Of a DNA stretch of 64,000 nucleotides, positions 1 through 7,405 are shown in pieces. The notes beneath the pieces are model-generated. The model saw only the letters and a list, made by a program, of their open reading frames with translations. It had not been told where the DNA came from and did no database searches. The position numbers and the translations under genes are program-made. This DNA is from Moduliflexus sp964602655 (GTDB lineage: Bacteria > Moduliflexota > Moduliflexia > Moduliflexales > Moduliflexaceae). Numbering within the stretch: position 1 is the first letter of the stretch; each line of letters starts with the position of its first letter. Location of the stretch: NCBI GenBank assembly GCA_964602655.1, contig CAZRSF010000016.1, positions 28,269 through 92,268 on the forward strand, written 5' to 3'.

Positions 1-1
1 C

Positions 2-520
2 GCGCAGTTCGGGGCGGATATGGTGGCGCCGTCGGATATGATGGACGGACGCATTTTCATCATCAGAGGACGGCTCGACGGCGGCGGCTTTCCGAATGTG
101 CCGATTATGGCGTACAGCGCGAAATATTCCTCCGGCTTTTACGGCCCATTCCGCGAAGCGGCGCATTCCGCCCCGCAATTCGGCGACCGCAATACCTATC
201 AAATGGACCCGGCGAACCTGCGGCAGGCGATGCTGGAAATCGAAAACGACTTGCGCCAGGGCGCGGATGTGGTGATGATCAAACCGGCGTTAGCCTATCT
301 GGACGTCATCCGCCATGCCCGCGACCGCTTCGATGCGCCGATTGCCGCGTACAGCGTCAGCGGCGAATACGCGATGATCAAAGCCGCCGCCGAAAAGGGC
401 TGGATTGACGAACGCCGCGTGGCAATGGAAACGCTGACTGCGATCAAACGCGCCGGAGCGGATATGATTATCACCTATTACGCGCTCGACGCCTGCGGCT
501 GGATGTTGGAAGTCGGATGA
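2..520 (+). CDS. hemB: Delta-aminolevulinic acid dehydratase (porphobilinogen synthase), C-terminal part
   Basis: HemB condenses two 5-aminolevulinate molecules into porphobilinogen, the second common step of tetrapyrrole (heme, cobalamin) synthesis in the cytosol. The gene enters from outside the window, so only about 172 C-terminal residues are visible. They carry the family signature MVAPSDMMDGR, the Schiff-base lysine segment MIKPALAYLD and the conserved YSVSGEYAMIKAAAEKGW segment, and the reading ends naturally at LEVG. The match is unambiguous. Its nearest neighbours are on the other strand; the cobalamin genes of this window lie 20 kb away. Confidence 0.96.
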   Translation, partial: AQFGADMVAPSDMMDGRIFIIRGRLDGGGFPNVPIMAYSAKYSSGFYGPFREAAHSAPQFGDRNTYQMDPANLRQAMLEIENDLRQGADVVMIKPALAYLDVIRHARDRFDAPIAAYSVSGEYAMIKAAAEKGWIDERRVAMETLTAIKRAGADMIITYYALDACGWMLEVG

Positions 521-559
521 TTTCGGGTGACGTTCAGGGGGAAGCGCGATAAGTTCGTT

Positions 560-579
560 CGCCGGGACGCCACCCGGCG
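560..579. terminator. Short GC hairpin between convergent hemB and vapC
   Basis: A perfect 7-bp inverted repeat (CGCCGGG/CCCGGCG) with a 6-nt loop lies between the end of hemB and the end of the convergent toxin gene. There is no T-run, so terminator function is only inferred from its position. Confidence 0.3.
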
Positions 580-586
580 CGACCTT

Positions 587-973
587 TCAGAATATGCGAA
601 TTTGCGTGGCTGTTTTGAGTAAGCTGTCCTGGGTAATCAAGGTCAATCCATATTCCCATGCTGTCGCCGCAATAAACCTGTCTGCCGGGTCTTCATGCGG
701 CAAGACAATCACACGGCTTTTTAACGCAATCTCATAGGTGAGAGGAGCTTCATGCACGCGACTGTTGAGTAATGCCTCTTGTACCCATTGCTGCGCAGGC
801 AGATGCAAAACGATTCGTTGTTTCTCTGCCAAAACAAGAGTTTCCCATACTGAAATCGGAGAAAGAAACACATCATGCGTATCGCTTTCAAGCGCCTGCC
901 GAATAGGCGGCGAAAGTTTGAACGGCTCCAAAAGACTCCAAAGCCAGATGTGCGTATCCAATAAAAATTTCAT
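587..973 (-). CDS. PIN-domain toxin of a VapBC module
   Basis: PIN-domain RNases are the toxins of type II VapBC modules and usually cleave tRNA or rRNA until bound by their antitoxin. The protein is 128 residues, normal for the family. It starts MKFLLDTHIWLWSL with the first catalytic Asp, has the acidic segment SVWETL in the middle, and PADRFIAATA and LITQD near the C-terminus. The start was placed at 973 because it matches the conserved PIN N-terminus and overlaps the stop of the upstream antitoxin by 4 nt (ATGA), a typical coupled arrangement. A longer frame reaching upstream is rejected. The RNA target cannot be predicted from sequence. Confidence 0.88.
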   Translation of the reverse strand: MKFLLDTHIWLWSLLEPFKLSPPIRQALESDTHDVFLSPISVWETLVLAEKQRIVLHLPAQQWVQEALLNSRVHEAPLTYEIALKSRVIVLPHEDPADRFIAATAWEYGLTLITQDSLLKTATQIRIF

Positions 974-1227
974 GGCCGTAGCGCCTCCCAAACAACGAGA
1001 TCGCCATGTGTCGGCGACACGATATCGCCAATAATTTCCCCCGTATCCGCCATGCAGCCTAACCATGACGTTTGAGACGGCGAATACCGTCCTGGCGCGA
1101 TTCGCAAAAAAGATTGAGCAGCGGCTAAAAATTTCGCCTCTTCCAGTAAACTTTCTTCCAATTCTTTTAATCGTTGCCGAACCCGTTCTTTTGGCAGCGA
1201 TTCTGGAATCGTAATCGTCATTTGCAT
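970..1227 (-). CDS. Putative antitoxin partner of the PIN toxin
   Basis: An 85-residue protein directly upstream of, and overlapping, the PIN toxin, so probably its antitoxin. The start at 1227 (MQMTITIPESLP) has a strong Shine-Dalgarno AGGAGGAATC just upstream. The N-terminus MTITIPE looks like a DNA-binding beta strand as in AbrB or ribbon-helix-helix antitoxins, followed by a charged helix (RQRLKELEESLLEEAKFL). The C-terminal part (SPTHGDLVVWEALRP) would contact the toxin. Such antitoxins usually autorepress their own promoter; no operator was recognised. The family assignment is inference from context. Confidence 0.72.
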   Translation of the reverse strand: MQMTITIPESLPKERVRQRLKELEESLLEEAKFLAAAQSFLRIAPGRYSPSQTSWLGCMADTGEIIGDIVSPTHGDLVVWEALRP

Positions 1228-1284
1228 AAAGATTCCTCCTCCATAAAGCATCTTGCCATCATCATTCGTTGTCAATCAAACGCT

Positions 1285-2163
1285 CTATCCAATCTTCTGG
1301 GAATGCCATGCGGCATGACGGGCGCGGAGGGCGGCGACCATGTCGGGCGTGATCGGCTCTTGCCCTAAGTGTCTTAAGCCGTCTTTCCAGCCGTGTTGAT
1401 CCGTGCCGCCGCTGACCAATAATTTGAATTGCCGGGCAATATCCGACAAATAGCGGCGGGCGGCGGCATCCACGCGGGGATGAAACAGTTCCAACCCATC
1501 CAGCCCCATTTCCACCAGCATGGCAAGATGTTCGGGGCGAAAACGCGCATGACGTCCGGTCAGCGTCGTCGGATGCGCTAAGATGGCGACGCCGCCGATC
1601 TGGTGAATCAATTCTATCGCCTGATAAATCGAAAAGGTCGCGCTGCGGAGATGGTCTTTGGCGCGATGCAGAATCTGCACCACCTCCTGCCATTCGCTCG
1701 CGTAGCCTTTGCGCTGAAAAGCGTGCGCAAGGTGCAATCCGCCGGGATAATGCGGGTTTTCAGTCAGCACGTCCTCAAGCGCCATCGGATAGCCGAGGCG
1801 CGTCAGACGGTCGCATAAATCCGCCATGCGCTCGCACACATCCTGAAACGCGGTCTGCTCGAAGGCGCGAAACGCCGCATGATCCACGTCAATAAAATAG
1901 CCCAATACGTCCGTGTCGTCGTCTTCGATGGGAATATCGCAATGCGGCCAATGGCAGGTGAATTCGATGGCCGGAATCAGTTCGAGGCCGAGTCGCTGCG
2001 CAATCGGCAGCCCGGCGCGATGGCCGTTGGCATTGTCGTGATCGGTGAACGCGACGGTCAGAATGCCGCGTTTGGCGGCATAGCGCAGAATCTGCTCCGG
2101 CGTGAATTTGCCGTCAGAGTAAGTCGTATGAATATGTAAATCAATAGAAGCGGTCTCGTGCAT
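1285..2163 (-). CDS. PHP-domain phosphoesterase
   Basis: A 292-residue protein of the PHP superfamily, similar in layout to the YciV/RNase AM (3',5'-nucleoside bisphosphate phosphatase) group. Metal-binding motifs are visible in the right order: DLHIHTTYSDG at the N-terminus, FTDHDN near residue 45, the acidic EFTCHW segment, AHPTT in the middle and GGTDQHG near the C-terminus. The start at 2163 gives the conserved N-terminus; the longer upstream extension does not resemble the family. The exact substrate (RNA 5' ends or pAp-like nucleotides) is not determinable here. It is transcribed towards the vapBC pair. Confidence 0.85.
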   Translation of the reverse strand: MHETASIDLHIHTTYSDGKFTPEQILRYAAKRGILTVAFTDHDNANGHRAGLPIAQRLGLELIPAIEFTCHWPHCDIPIEDDDTDVLGYFIDVDHAAFRAFEQTAFQDVCERMADLCDRLTRLGYPMALEDVLTENPHYPGGLHLAHAFQRKGYASEWQEVVQILHRAKDHLRSATFSIYQAIELIHQIGGVAILAHPTTLTGRHARFRPEHLAMLVEMGLDGLELFHPRVDAAARRYLSDIARQFKLLVSGGTDQHGWKDGLRHLGQEPITPDMVAALRARHAAWHSQKIG

Positions 2164-2292
2164 GACAGTCAATCGTATGGTGTTTTGAGGCGCTGTCAAG
2201 GTTTTTCTGTGTGAATCAGAGCAGCGCGACTTTTTTATTGACAATGCCGCGTAGATGATGAAGTGCTTGCCGATGAGTCGAATTCAGAAAGA

Positions 2293-2377
2293 ATAGAACA
2301 CTGATCGGACTGATTCGGCTGATTTTCACTGATAACATCTGTGCAGAACGGTCAAATCAGCCCGATCAGTGTTCTAT
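2293..2377. repeat. Imperfect palindromic repeat in a divergent intergenic region
   Basis: The left arm starts ATAGAACACTGATCGG and the right arm ends CCGATCAGTGTTCTAT, with further pairing inside (GGCTGATTT against AAATCAGCC). The right end is followed by a T-run. It lies between the divergent PHP gene and the DUF554 gene, about 30 nt before the latter's start, so it may fold in the 5' leader. It reads like a mobile palindromic element rather than a gene-specific operator. Confidence 0.7.
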
Positions 2378-2410
2378 TTTTTACGCGAAATTTTCACAAA
2401 AAGGAGCCTT

Positions 2411-3094
2411 ATGCTGGGATCAGGAACATTGATTAACACTGCCGCCGTGATTGCGGGCAGCCTCGTGGGGTTGCTCGTCCATTCGAAACTCCCGCCGAGA
2501 ATTATCGCGATTACGTTTCAGGGGATTGGCTTATTTACGGTGTTTATCGGCTTTTTTATGGCGCAAAAAACGCAGAATCCGCTCGTGATGATTCTGAGCA
2601 TCGTACTCGGCGCGATCCTCGGAGAAGGGATCGATCTCGCCAAACATCTCGAACGTTTCAGCGGCTTTTTGAAGACAACAGTCCGTTCCGATAACGAACG
2701 CTTTTCAGAAGGATTGATCACCGCGTTCCTCCTCTTCTGCATGGGTTCGATGACGATTATGGGCGCAATCGAAGAGGGCATGGGACAGCCGCCGAAACTC
2801 TTCCTCGCCAAGTCCGTGCTGGACGGCTTTTCCGCCATCGCCTTATCCACGACCTTCGGCGTCGGCGTGCTCTGCTCGGCGCTGCCGCTGCTGATTTATC
2901 AGGGCGGCTTGACGCTCTTATTTGCCGGAGCGCTGCACAACCTGCCAGCGGCAGTCATCGGCGAAATCTCCGCTGTCGGCGGCCTGCTCCTGATCGGGCT
3001 TGGCATCACGATTTTAGAGATCAAAACGATCAAAATCCTCAATATGCTCCCGGCTCTGCTGATCGCCGGAATTCTGGCGTATTTTATGTTATAA
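2411..3094 (+). CDS. DUF554 family membrane protein
   Basis: A 227-residue, highly hydrophobic protein with about six or seven membrane segments, matching the DUF554 (YdfK-like) family of unknown function. Family marks include the N-terminal GTLINTAAVIAGSLVG, the LGAILGEGIDL segment and a central FCMGSMTIMGAIEEG stretch. The start was set at 2411, where a good ribosome site (AAAAAGGAGCC) precedes ATG and the protein begins with the usual family N-terminus. It stands alone between a palindrome and a small gene. A transporter role is plausible but unproven. Confidence 0.88.
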   Translation: MLGSGTLINTAAVIAGSLVGLLVHSKLPPRIIAITFQGIGLFTVFIGFFMAQKTQNPLVMILSIVLGAILGEGIDLAKHLERFSGFLKTTVRSDNERFSEGLITAFLLFCMGSMTIMGAIEEGMGQPPKLFLAKSVLDGFSAIALSTTFGVGVLCSALPLLIYQGGLTLLFAGALHNLPAAVIGEISAVGGLLLIGLGITILEIKTIKILNMLPALLIAGILAYFML

Positions 3095-3146
3095 AAAGCG
3101 TGTTGATATTAACAGAATTGACATGATTAAAGAGGATGTACATTCT

Positions 3147-3338
3147 ATGATCGATTTTCATTGGCAATACATCACTGACGAACACGGCCTGAAAACGGCG
3201 GTGCTAAAAGAATATGCCTATTTCAAGCAATACGCCACCCTGAAACAGGGCTTGACGGAAGCGTTTCAAGAAATCCGAGATATTGAAAGCGGGAAGACCG
3301 TCGGCAAGACGCTTCAGGAGTTTTTGAATGAGTGTTGA
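3147..3338 (+). CDS. Small hypothetical protein, antitoxin-like
   Basis: A 63-residue protein (MIDFHWQYITDEHG...) ending in a charged helical tail (GKTVGKTLQEFLNEC) that resembles small antitoxins and RHH-like proteins. The ATG at 3147 has an AGAGGA ribosome site about 10 nt upstream; an in-frame ATG at 3123 lacks one. No toxin follows, since the next gene belongs to a different AT-rich block, so if it is an antitoxin it is orphaned. Function unknown. Confidence 0.5.
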   Translation: MIDFHWQYITDEHGLKTAVLKEYAYFKQYATLKQGLTEAFQEIRDIESGKTVGKTLQEFLNEC

Positions 3339-3385
3339 GATTACTTCTTTTTTTAGGCATCAATAAATTGTAACCCCCAAAGATC

Positions 3386-5290
3386 ATGAGCAGAAAATTA
3401 ACAATCGAAGACATGCAAAAAATTGCGAAAGAACGTGATGGGAGATGTTTGTCAGATATTTATATAAATAATAGGATACAGCTTAGATGGGAATGTGGAA
3501 AATGCAGTTATCAGTGGGAAGCTAAAGCAGGTGACGTTAAAAATAAAGGGAGTTGGTGTCCAATCTGTGCATATAAACGACGCGCAGAGTCTCAAAAACT
3601 TGGGATTAAAGAAATTCAAAAGGTTGCCGAAGAATATGGAGGGAAATGTTTATCGAATACGTATATAAACGCTAACGCAAAGTTATTATGGCAATGTGCA
3701 GATGGTCATCAATGGGAAAGTACGCCAGCCAATATAAAACAAGGTTATTGGTGTCCATATTGTGCAGGCAATGTGAAAGATACAATTGAAAATATGTGGG
3801 AAATTGCAGCGAATCGAGGTGGAAAATGTCTTTCAGATTCGTATATAAATAACCAGACAAAACTGTTATGGGAATGTGAGAATGGACATCAATGGAAAAC
3901 AACTCCTGTTGGTATAAAACAGGGGTATTGGTGTCCTCACTGCGCACAAGTTGCCAAGAAAACAATCGAGGAGATTCGGAGAATAGCAAAAGAACGAGGG
4001 GGAAAGTGCCTGTCAAATGTGTATAAAAACGGTAAAACAAGATTATTGTGGCAATGTGGTGAAGGTCATATATGGAAAACGACCGCAAATGTCATTTTAA
4101 GGGGTTGCTGGTGTCCTAAATGTTCATCTGGATTGGGAGAAAGAATTTGTCGGGAATTCTTTGAGCAGTTATTTGGAAAAAAATTTTCCAAGAGTTACCC
4201 AAAATGGTTAAAAAACCATAAAGGAAATCGAATGGAACTTGATGGGTATTGTGAATCACTTGGGTTTGCGTTCGAACATCATGGAGAACAGCATTATTCA
4301 ACGAAGAATCAATTTATAAAAACTGAAGAAGCACTTAAAGAAAGGCAAAAAGCAGATCAAATCAAAAAAACGCTATGTACACAGCGAAAGATCACCTTAA
4401 TTGAGATTCCAGAAGTTCCTTCTCGACTATGCATAGAAGATGTTAGGGCATTCATTAAAAGTCAATGCCTTCAATATGGAATCCCTCTACCCGCTAATTT
4501 TGATACCCAACAAGTAGATTTAAAAAAAGCCTATGCAACATCTGGCGCAAGAGAGATGCTAAATGAGTTACAAAAAGTTGCGAAAAAACACCGAGGAAAC
4601 TGCCTCTCAGACGTTTATATAAACAATAATACGAAACTCTTATGGGAATGTATCAAAGGTCATCAATGGAAAGCTACTCCACATGGGATTAAAAGTGGTG
4701 GTTGGTGTCCATATTGTAGTGGTTTGGCTAAACTAAAAATTGAAGACATGCAAAGAATGGCGGAAGAACGAAAAGGAAAGTGCCTATCAAATACATACGC
4801 CAATAATAGAACAAAACTATTATGGGAGTGCGCTTATGGTCATCAATGGAAAGCTACGCCACATGGGATCAGAAGTGGTGTTTGGTGCCCATTTTGTGGT
4901 GGTAGTGCCAAAGGTACGATTGAACAAATGCAAAAAATAGCGGAAAATAAAGGCGGAAAATGCTTATCCGTTACCTATATGGGAAAAGATACAAAGCTCG
5001 CATGGGAATGCACTCAAGGACATCGGTGGGAGGCGCGACCCCATGATATAAAACAAGGACATTGGTGTCCGTATTGTGCTGGTTTAGCGAAGGGAACGAT
5101 TGAGGAAATGCGAAATATTGCCAATAAACGTGGAGGAAAATGTTTGTCAAATGCCTACACTAATAATAGAATTAAGTTAAAATGGGAATGTGCACAAGGT
5201 CATCAGTGGGAAGCCAGACCTGATAGTATAAAAAATAAAGGCAATTGGTGCCCAATTTGTATGAGACTTAAGAAGAGTAACCAATTATAA
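3386..5290 (+). CDS. Eight-fold zinc-ribbon repeat protein with embedded endonuclease-like core
   Basis: A 634-residue protein made of eight near-identical units of about 60 residues, four before and four after a central domain. Each unit has a helix (IEEMRNIANKRGG-like), KCLSN.YIN, a first knuckle (W.C..GHQW) and a second one (G.WCP.C), so eight Cys/His metal sites like the DUF4379-type probable zinc ribbons. The central part (about residues 245-350) contains MELDGYCESLGFAFEHHGEQHY-like residues: Asp, then Glu in FEHHGEQHY, as in Vsr-like or PD-(D/E)XK nucleases and homing-type enzymes. The gene is much more AT-rich than its surroundings, suggesting recent acquisition. The next gene starts 4 nt downstream in the same block. 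The inferred role is site-specific DNA binding and cleavage, in defence or mobility; this is not proven. Confidence 0.72.
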   Translation: MSRKLTIEDMQKIAKERDGRCLSDIYINNRIQLRWECGKCSYQWEAKAGDVKNKGSWCPICAYKRRAESQKLGIKEIQKVAEEYGGKCLSNTYINANAKLLWQCADGHQWESTPANIKQGYWCPYCAGNVKDTIENMWEIAANRGGKCLSDSYINNQTKLLWECENGHQWKTTPVGIKQGYWCPHCAQVAKKTIEEIRRIAKERGGKCLSNVYKNGKTRLLWQCGEGHIWKTTANVILRGCWCPKCSSGLGERICREFFEQLFGKKFSKSYPKWLKNHKGNRMELDGYCESLGFAFEHHGEQHYSTKNQFIKTEEALKERQKADQIKKTLCTQRKITLIEIPEVPSRLCIEDVRAFIKSQCLQYGIPLPANFDTQQVDLKKAYATSGAREMLNELQKVAKKHRGNCLSDVYINNNTKLLWECIKGHQWKATPHGIKSGGWCPYCSGLAKLKIEDMQRMAEERKGKCLSNTYANNRTKLLWECAYGHQWKATPHGIRSGVWCPFCGGSAKGTIEQMQKIAENKGGKCLSVTYMGKDTKLAWECTQGHRWEARPHDIKQGHWCPYCAGLAKGTIEEMRNIANKRGGKCLSNAYTNNRIKLKWECAQGHQWEARPDSIKNKGNWCPICMRLKKSNQL

Positions 5291-5294
5291 AATT

Positions 5295-6311
5295 ATGACT
5301 GATATAAAACCTGACTTAACCAAAAATCTTGTTCAGAATTCAAAGGCAGCTATGATTGCTGCGATAGAAGTTCATAATAAACCTCTTTTCACTTATAGAT
5401 ATGAAGTTTGTACTCTATTGGTAATTAATGCTTGGGAACTTATATTTAAAGCGTATATTAATAAAAATCTAAAACATGTTAAGCTATTTTTCGATGACGG
5501 AAAAACTAAACCTTTTGAGGAGTGTTTAGGCTGTATAGCGAGTGAACTTGGAAATAGATTTATTATTGCAAAAGAAAGTATTGAAAAGCTATACGCTTAT
5601 CGTAATAGTATTGCTCATTTTTATTCAGACAATCTTGATATTGTAATTTATTCATTGCTCAAACCTAATGTAGAATTTTACGTAGCGTTTATTAAAGAAT
5701 CTTTTGGAATTGATTTGATAAAAGAAACAGGTTTAATTCTTTTGCCTATAGGATTTTATAGGCCATATTCTCCTATTGATTTTTTATCAATCAAATCAAA
5801 TATTCAAAATTCTTCAGTCGAAATAAAATCGTTTATCGAAAGTATTATAGATACATCGAAAAGACTTCTACAACTGGGCATCGAAGATTCTATTTTGGTA
5901 GATTTTAAAATGAATATAATTAACGAGAATAGAATAAAAAATGCTGATTTGATAGCAGGAATTAATAATAGCAATCCTCAGAATAATCTAATAAAAATAT
6001 ATAATTTCCTTAGCGATGTAACTATATCTGATGATCCTAATGCTAAAAAGATAAAAATCGAGGAAACAAGTTTACTTGATGATCTTTACACCGAAACTTA
6101 CCATGATGTTGTCGAAAATTGTAAGACATCGTTTTTTGATTTTAAACGGAATAATCAATTTGCTCATATTATGGCTTCTCTTAAAGATAATCCAGACTTT
6201 CATTATATTCGTTACTTAAATCCGAAAACTAAAAAAGGAGGATCAAGAGATTATTATTCAAAAGCGGTTTATAAAGAACTTGAAAAGCATTATACTCGTA
6301 ATTTAGTATAA
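5295..6311 (+). CDS. DUF3644-like (possibly HEPN-type) protein
   Basis: A 338-residue protein whose N-terminal half resembles DUF3644: NLVQNSKAAMIAAIE, NAWELIFKAYI, then a helix ending YRNSIAHF (Arg103, His108). R-x4-H in this setting is the catalytic motif of HEPN ribonucleases, so RNase activity is possible. The C-terminal part (KGGSRDYYSKAVYKELEKHY) looks like a small winged-helix or nucleic-acid-binding domain. It follows the zinc-ribbon nuclease with only 4 nt between them and shares its low GC, so both are probably one transcript and one transferred unit. The family is often found in defence islands; the specific role here is inference. Confidence 0.7.
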   Translation: MTDIKPDLTKNLVQNSKAAMIAAIEVHNKPLFTYRYEVCTLLVINAWELIFKAYINKNLKHVKLFFDDGKTKPFEECLGCIASELGNRFIIAKESIEKLYAYRNSIAHFYSDNLDIVIYSLLKPNVEFYVAFIKESFGIDLIKETGLILLPIGFYRPYSPIDFLSIKSNIQNSSVEIKSFIESIIDTSKRLLQLGIEDSILVDFKMNIINENRIKNADLIAGINNSNPQNNLIKIYNFLSDVTISDDPNAKKIKIEETSLLDDLYTETYHDVVENCKTSFFDFKRNNQFAHIMASLKDNPDFHYIRYLNPKTKKGGSRDYYSKAVYKELEKHYTRNLV

Positions 6312-6423
6312 AAGTATAGCCTATTGATTCCAGCATTTTTGAAAAAGATACGAGAAAATTTGACGGCGACGCAGTTTCGCTTTGAGTGCGAATGTTGTAA
6401 TGCCTGCGACAAGCGGTGACTCG

Positions 6424-6702
6424 ATGATGAATTTCAAACAGAAAGAATTGATTGACACATTTTTTCAGACCGTGAAAGCAAAATTTCCCGAAGTCGAACT
6501 GCTTGGCGTCACGGAAAGCCCGGAAGACCCCAGCGATTTATGGGTGAATGTCACTGCGCCGAAAGATGAAGATCGGGAAATCGCGATGACGGAATTCGCC
6601 TGTGATAAAACGACGGACATGCTCCTGGATTATGGCTATCATATTTTGATCATGCCGCGTCATTCGTACCGGCAGCAGGCCGCGAATGCCGCGCTTTCTT
6701 AA
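6424..6702 (+). CDS. Conserved hypothetical protein (92 aa)
   Basis: A small soluble protein (MMNFKQKELIDTFFQ...) with an alternating alpha/beta pattern, including ELLGVTESPEDPSDLWVNV and DKTTDMLLDYGYHILIM, suggestive of a compact nucleotidyltransferase-like or sensor fold, but no catalytic motif is evident. The start is uncertain: 6382 would give 106 residues, but the peptide before 6424 looks unstructured and neither site has a good ribosome site. It lies 18 nt before the antitoxin gene of the second vapBC pair and may be co-transcribed with it. Confidence 0.5.
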   Translation: MMNFKQKELIDTFFQTVKAKFPEVELLGVTESPEDPSDLWVNVTAPKDEDREIAMTEFACDKTTDMLLDYGYHILIMPRHSYRQQAANAALS

Positions 6703-6720
6703 ATGAACGGAGGTAAACGC

Positions 6721-6990
6721 ATGATGACCATGCAATTGACATTAAGCGAGACCGAACAGGCATCGTTAACGATGTTGGCGCAGTCAACAGGAAAAAATAT
6801 GAACGATCTCTTGCATGAGGCCATTCGGACGCTGTTGCAGCAGCCGACGCGCAACGACCGCCGCCTCTTGTTGCGGCAAGCGTGTGGTATCTGGAAAGAT
6901 CGCGGCGATATCCCTTCGTTGACGACATTACGCCAGGAATTCGACGCCAGAATATTTGAACACGCAGAACAAGAAGAGGAACGCGGGTGA
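6721..6990 (+). CDS. Antitoxin of second VapBC module (RHH-like)
   Basis: An 89-residue protein beginning MMTMQLTLSETEQASL. The short strand followed by two helices (LTMLAQSTGKNMNDLLHEAIRTLLQQ) is the pattern of ribbon-helix-helix DNA-binding antitoxins. The acidic C-terminal tail (DARIFEHAEQEEERG) would wrap the toxin. A GGAGGT ribosome site precedes the chosen ATG at 6721. The toxin gene starts 2 nt after this stop codon, so the two are coupled. Autoregulation is expected for the family; no operator was identified. Confidence 0.78.
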   Translation: MMTMQLTLSETEQASLTMLAQSTGKNMNDLLHEAIRTLLQQPTRNDRRLLLRQACGIWKDRGDIPSLTTLRQEFDARIFEHAEQEEERG

Positions 6991-6991
6991 T

Positions 6992-7375
6992 ATGGCGAAA
7001 CGACTGCTGATTGATACGGATGTGATAATTGACTATTTGCGAGGCTATCCGGCTGCGGTAGAATTTCTTGAACAAAGCGCCGAGGAATTGGTGATGTCCG
7101 TCATGACAGTTGCAGAATTATATGCCGGGGTTCGAGAAGGCGAGGAGCGTGTGAAATTAGAACAATTTCTCTCCGCATTCGAGATCGTTCCGATTGATCG
7201 CGAAATTGCAGCGAACGGCGGGATATTCCGTCGAAATTATAAAAATAGCCATAATGTCGGGCTTGCTGATGGCTTGATCGCGGCAACTGCCGAAACCATG
7301 AATGCGCGTCTTGTGACGCTGAACAAAAAACATTTCCCGATGCTCCAAGATGTGTTTGTCCCATATCGTAAATAA
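6992..7375 (+). CDS. PIN-domain toxin VapC
   Basis: A 127-residue PIN nuclease. The catalytic acidic residues are visible in RLLIDTDVIIDYLRG (N-terminus), TVAELYAG (middle) and GLADGLIAATAE, with LVTLNKKHF at the end. The length is normal for VapC. The start at 6992 follows the antitoxin stop by 2 nt and gives the canonical PIN N-terminus; an earlier in-frame ATG lies inside the antitoxin gene. It likely acts as a site-specific RNase neutralised by the upstream protein. Confidence 0.9.
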   Translation: MAKRLLIDTDVIIDYLRGYPAAVEFLEQSAEELVMSVMTVAELYAGVREGEERVKLEQFLSAFEIVPIDREIAANGGIFRRNYKNSHNVGLADGLIAATAETMNARLVTLNKKHFPMLQDVFVPYRK

Positions 7376-7405
7376 CAACGCTTGCGCATCGCGCCAGTCA
7401 AACAC

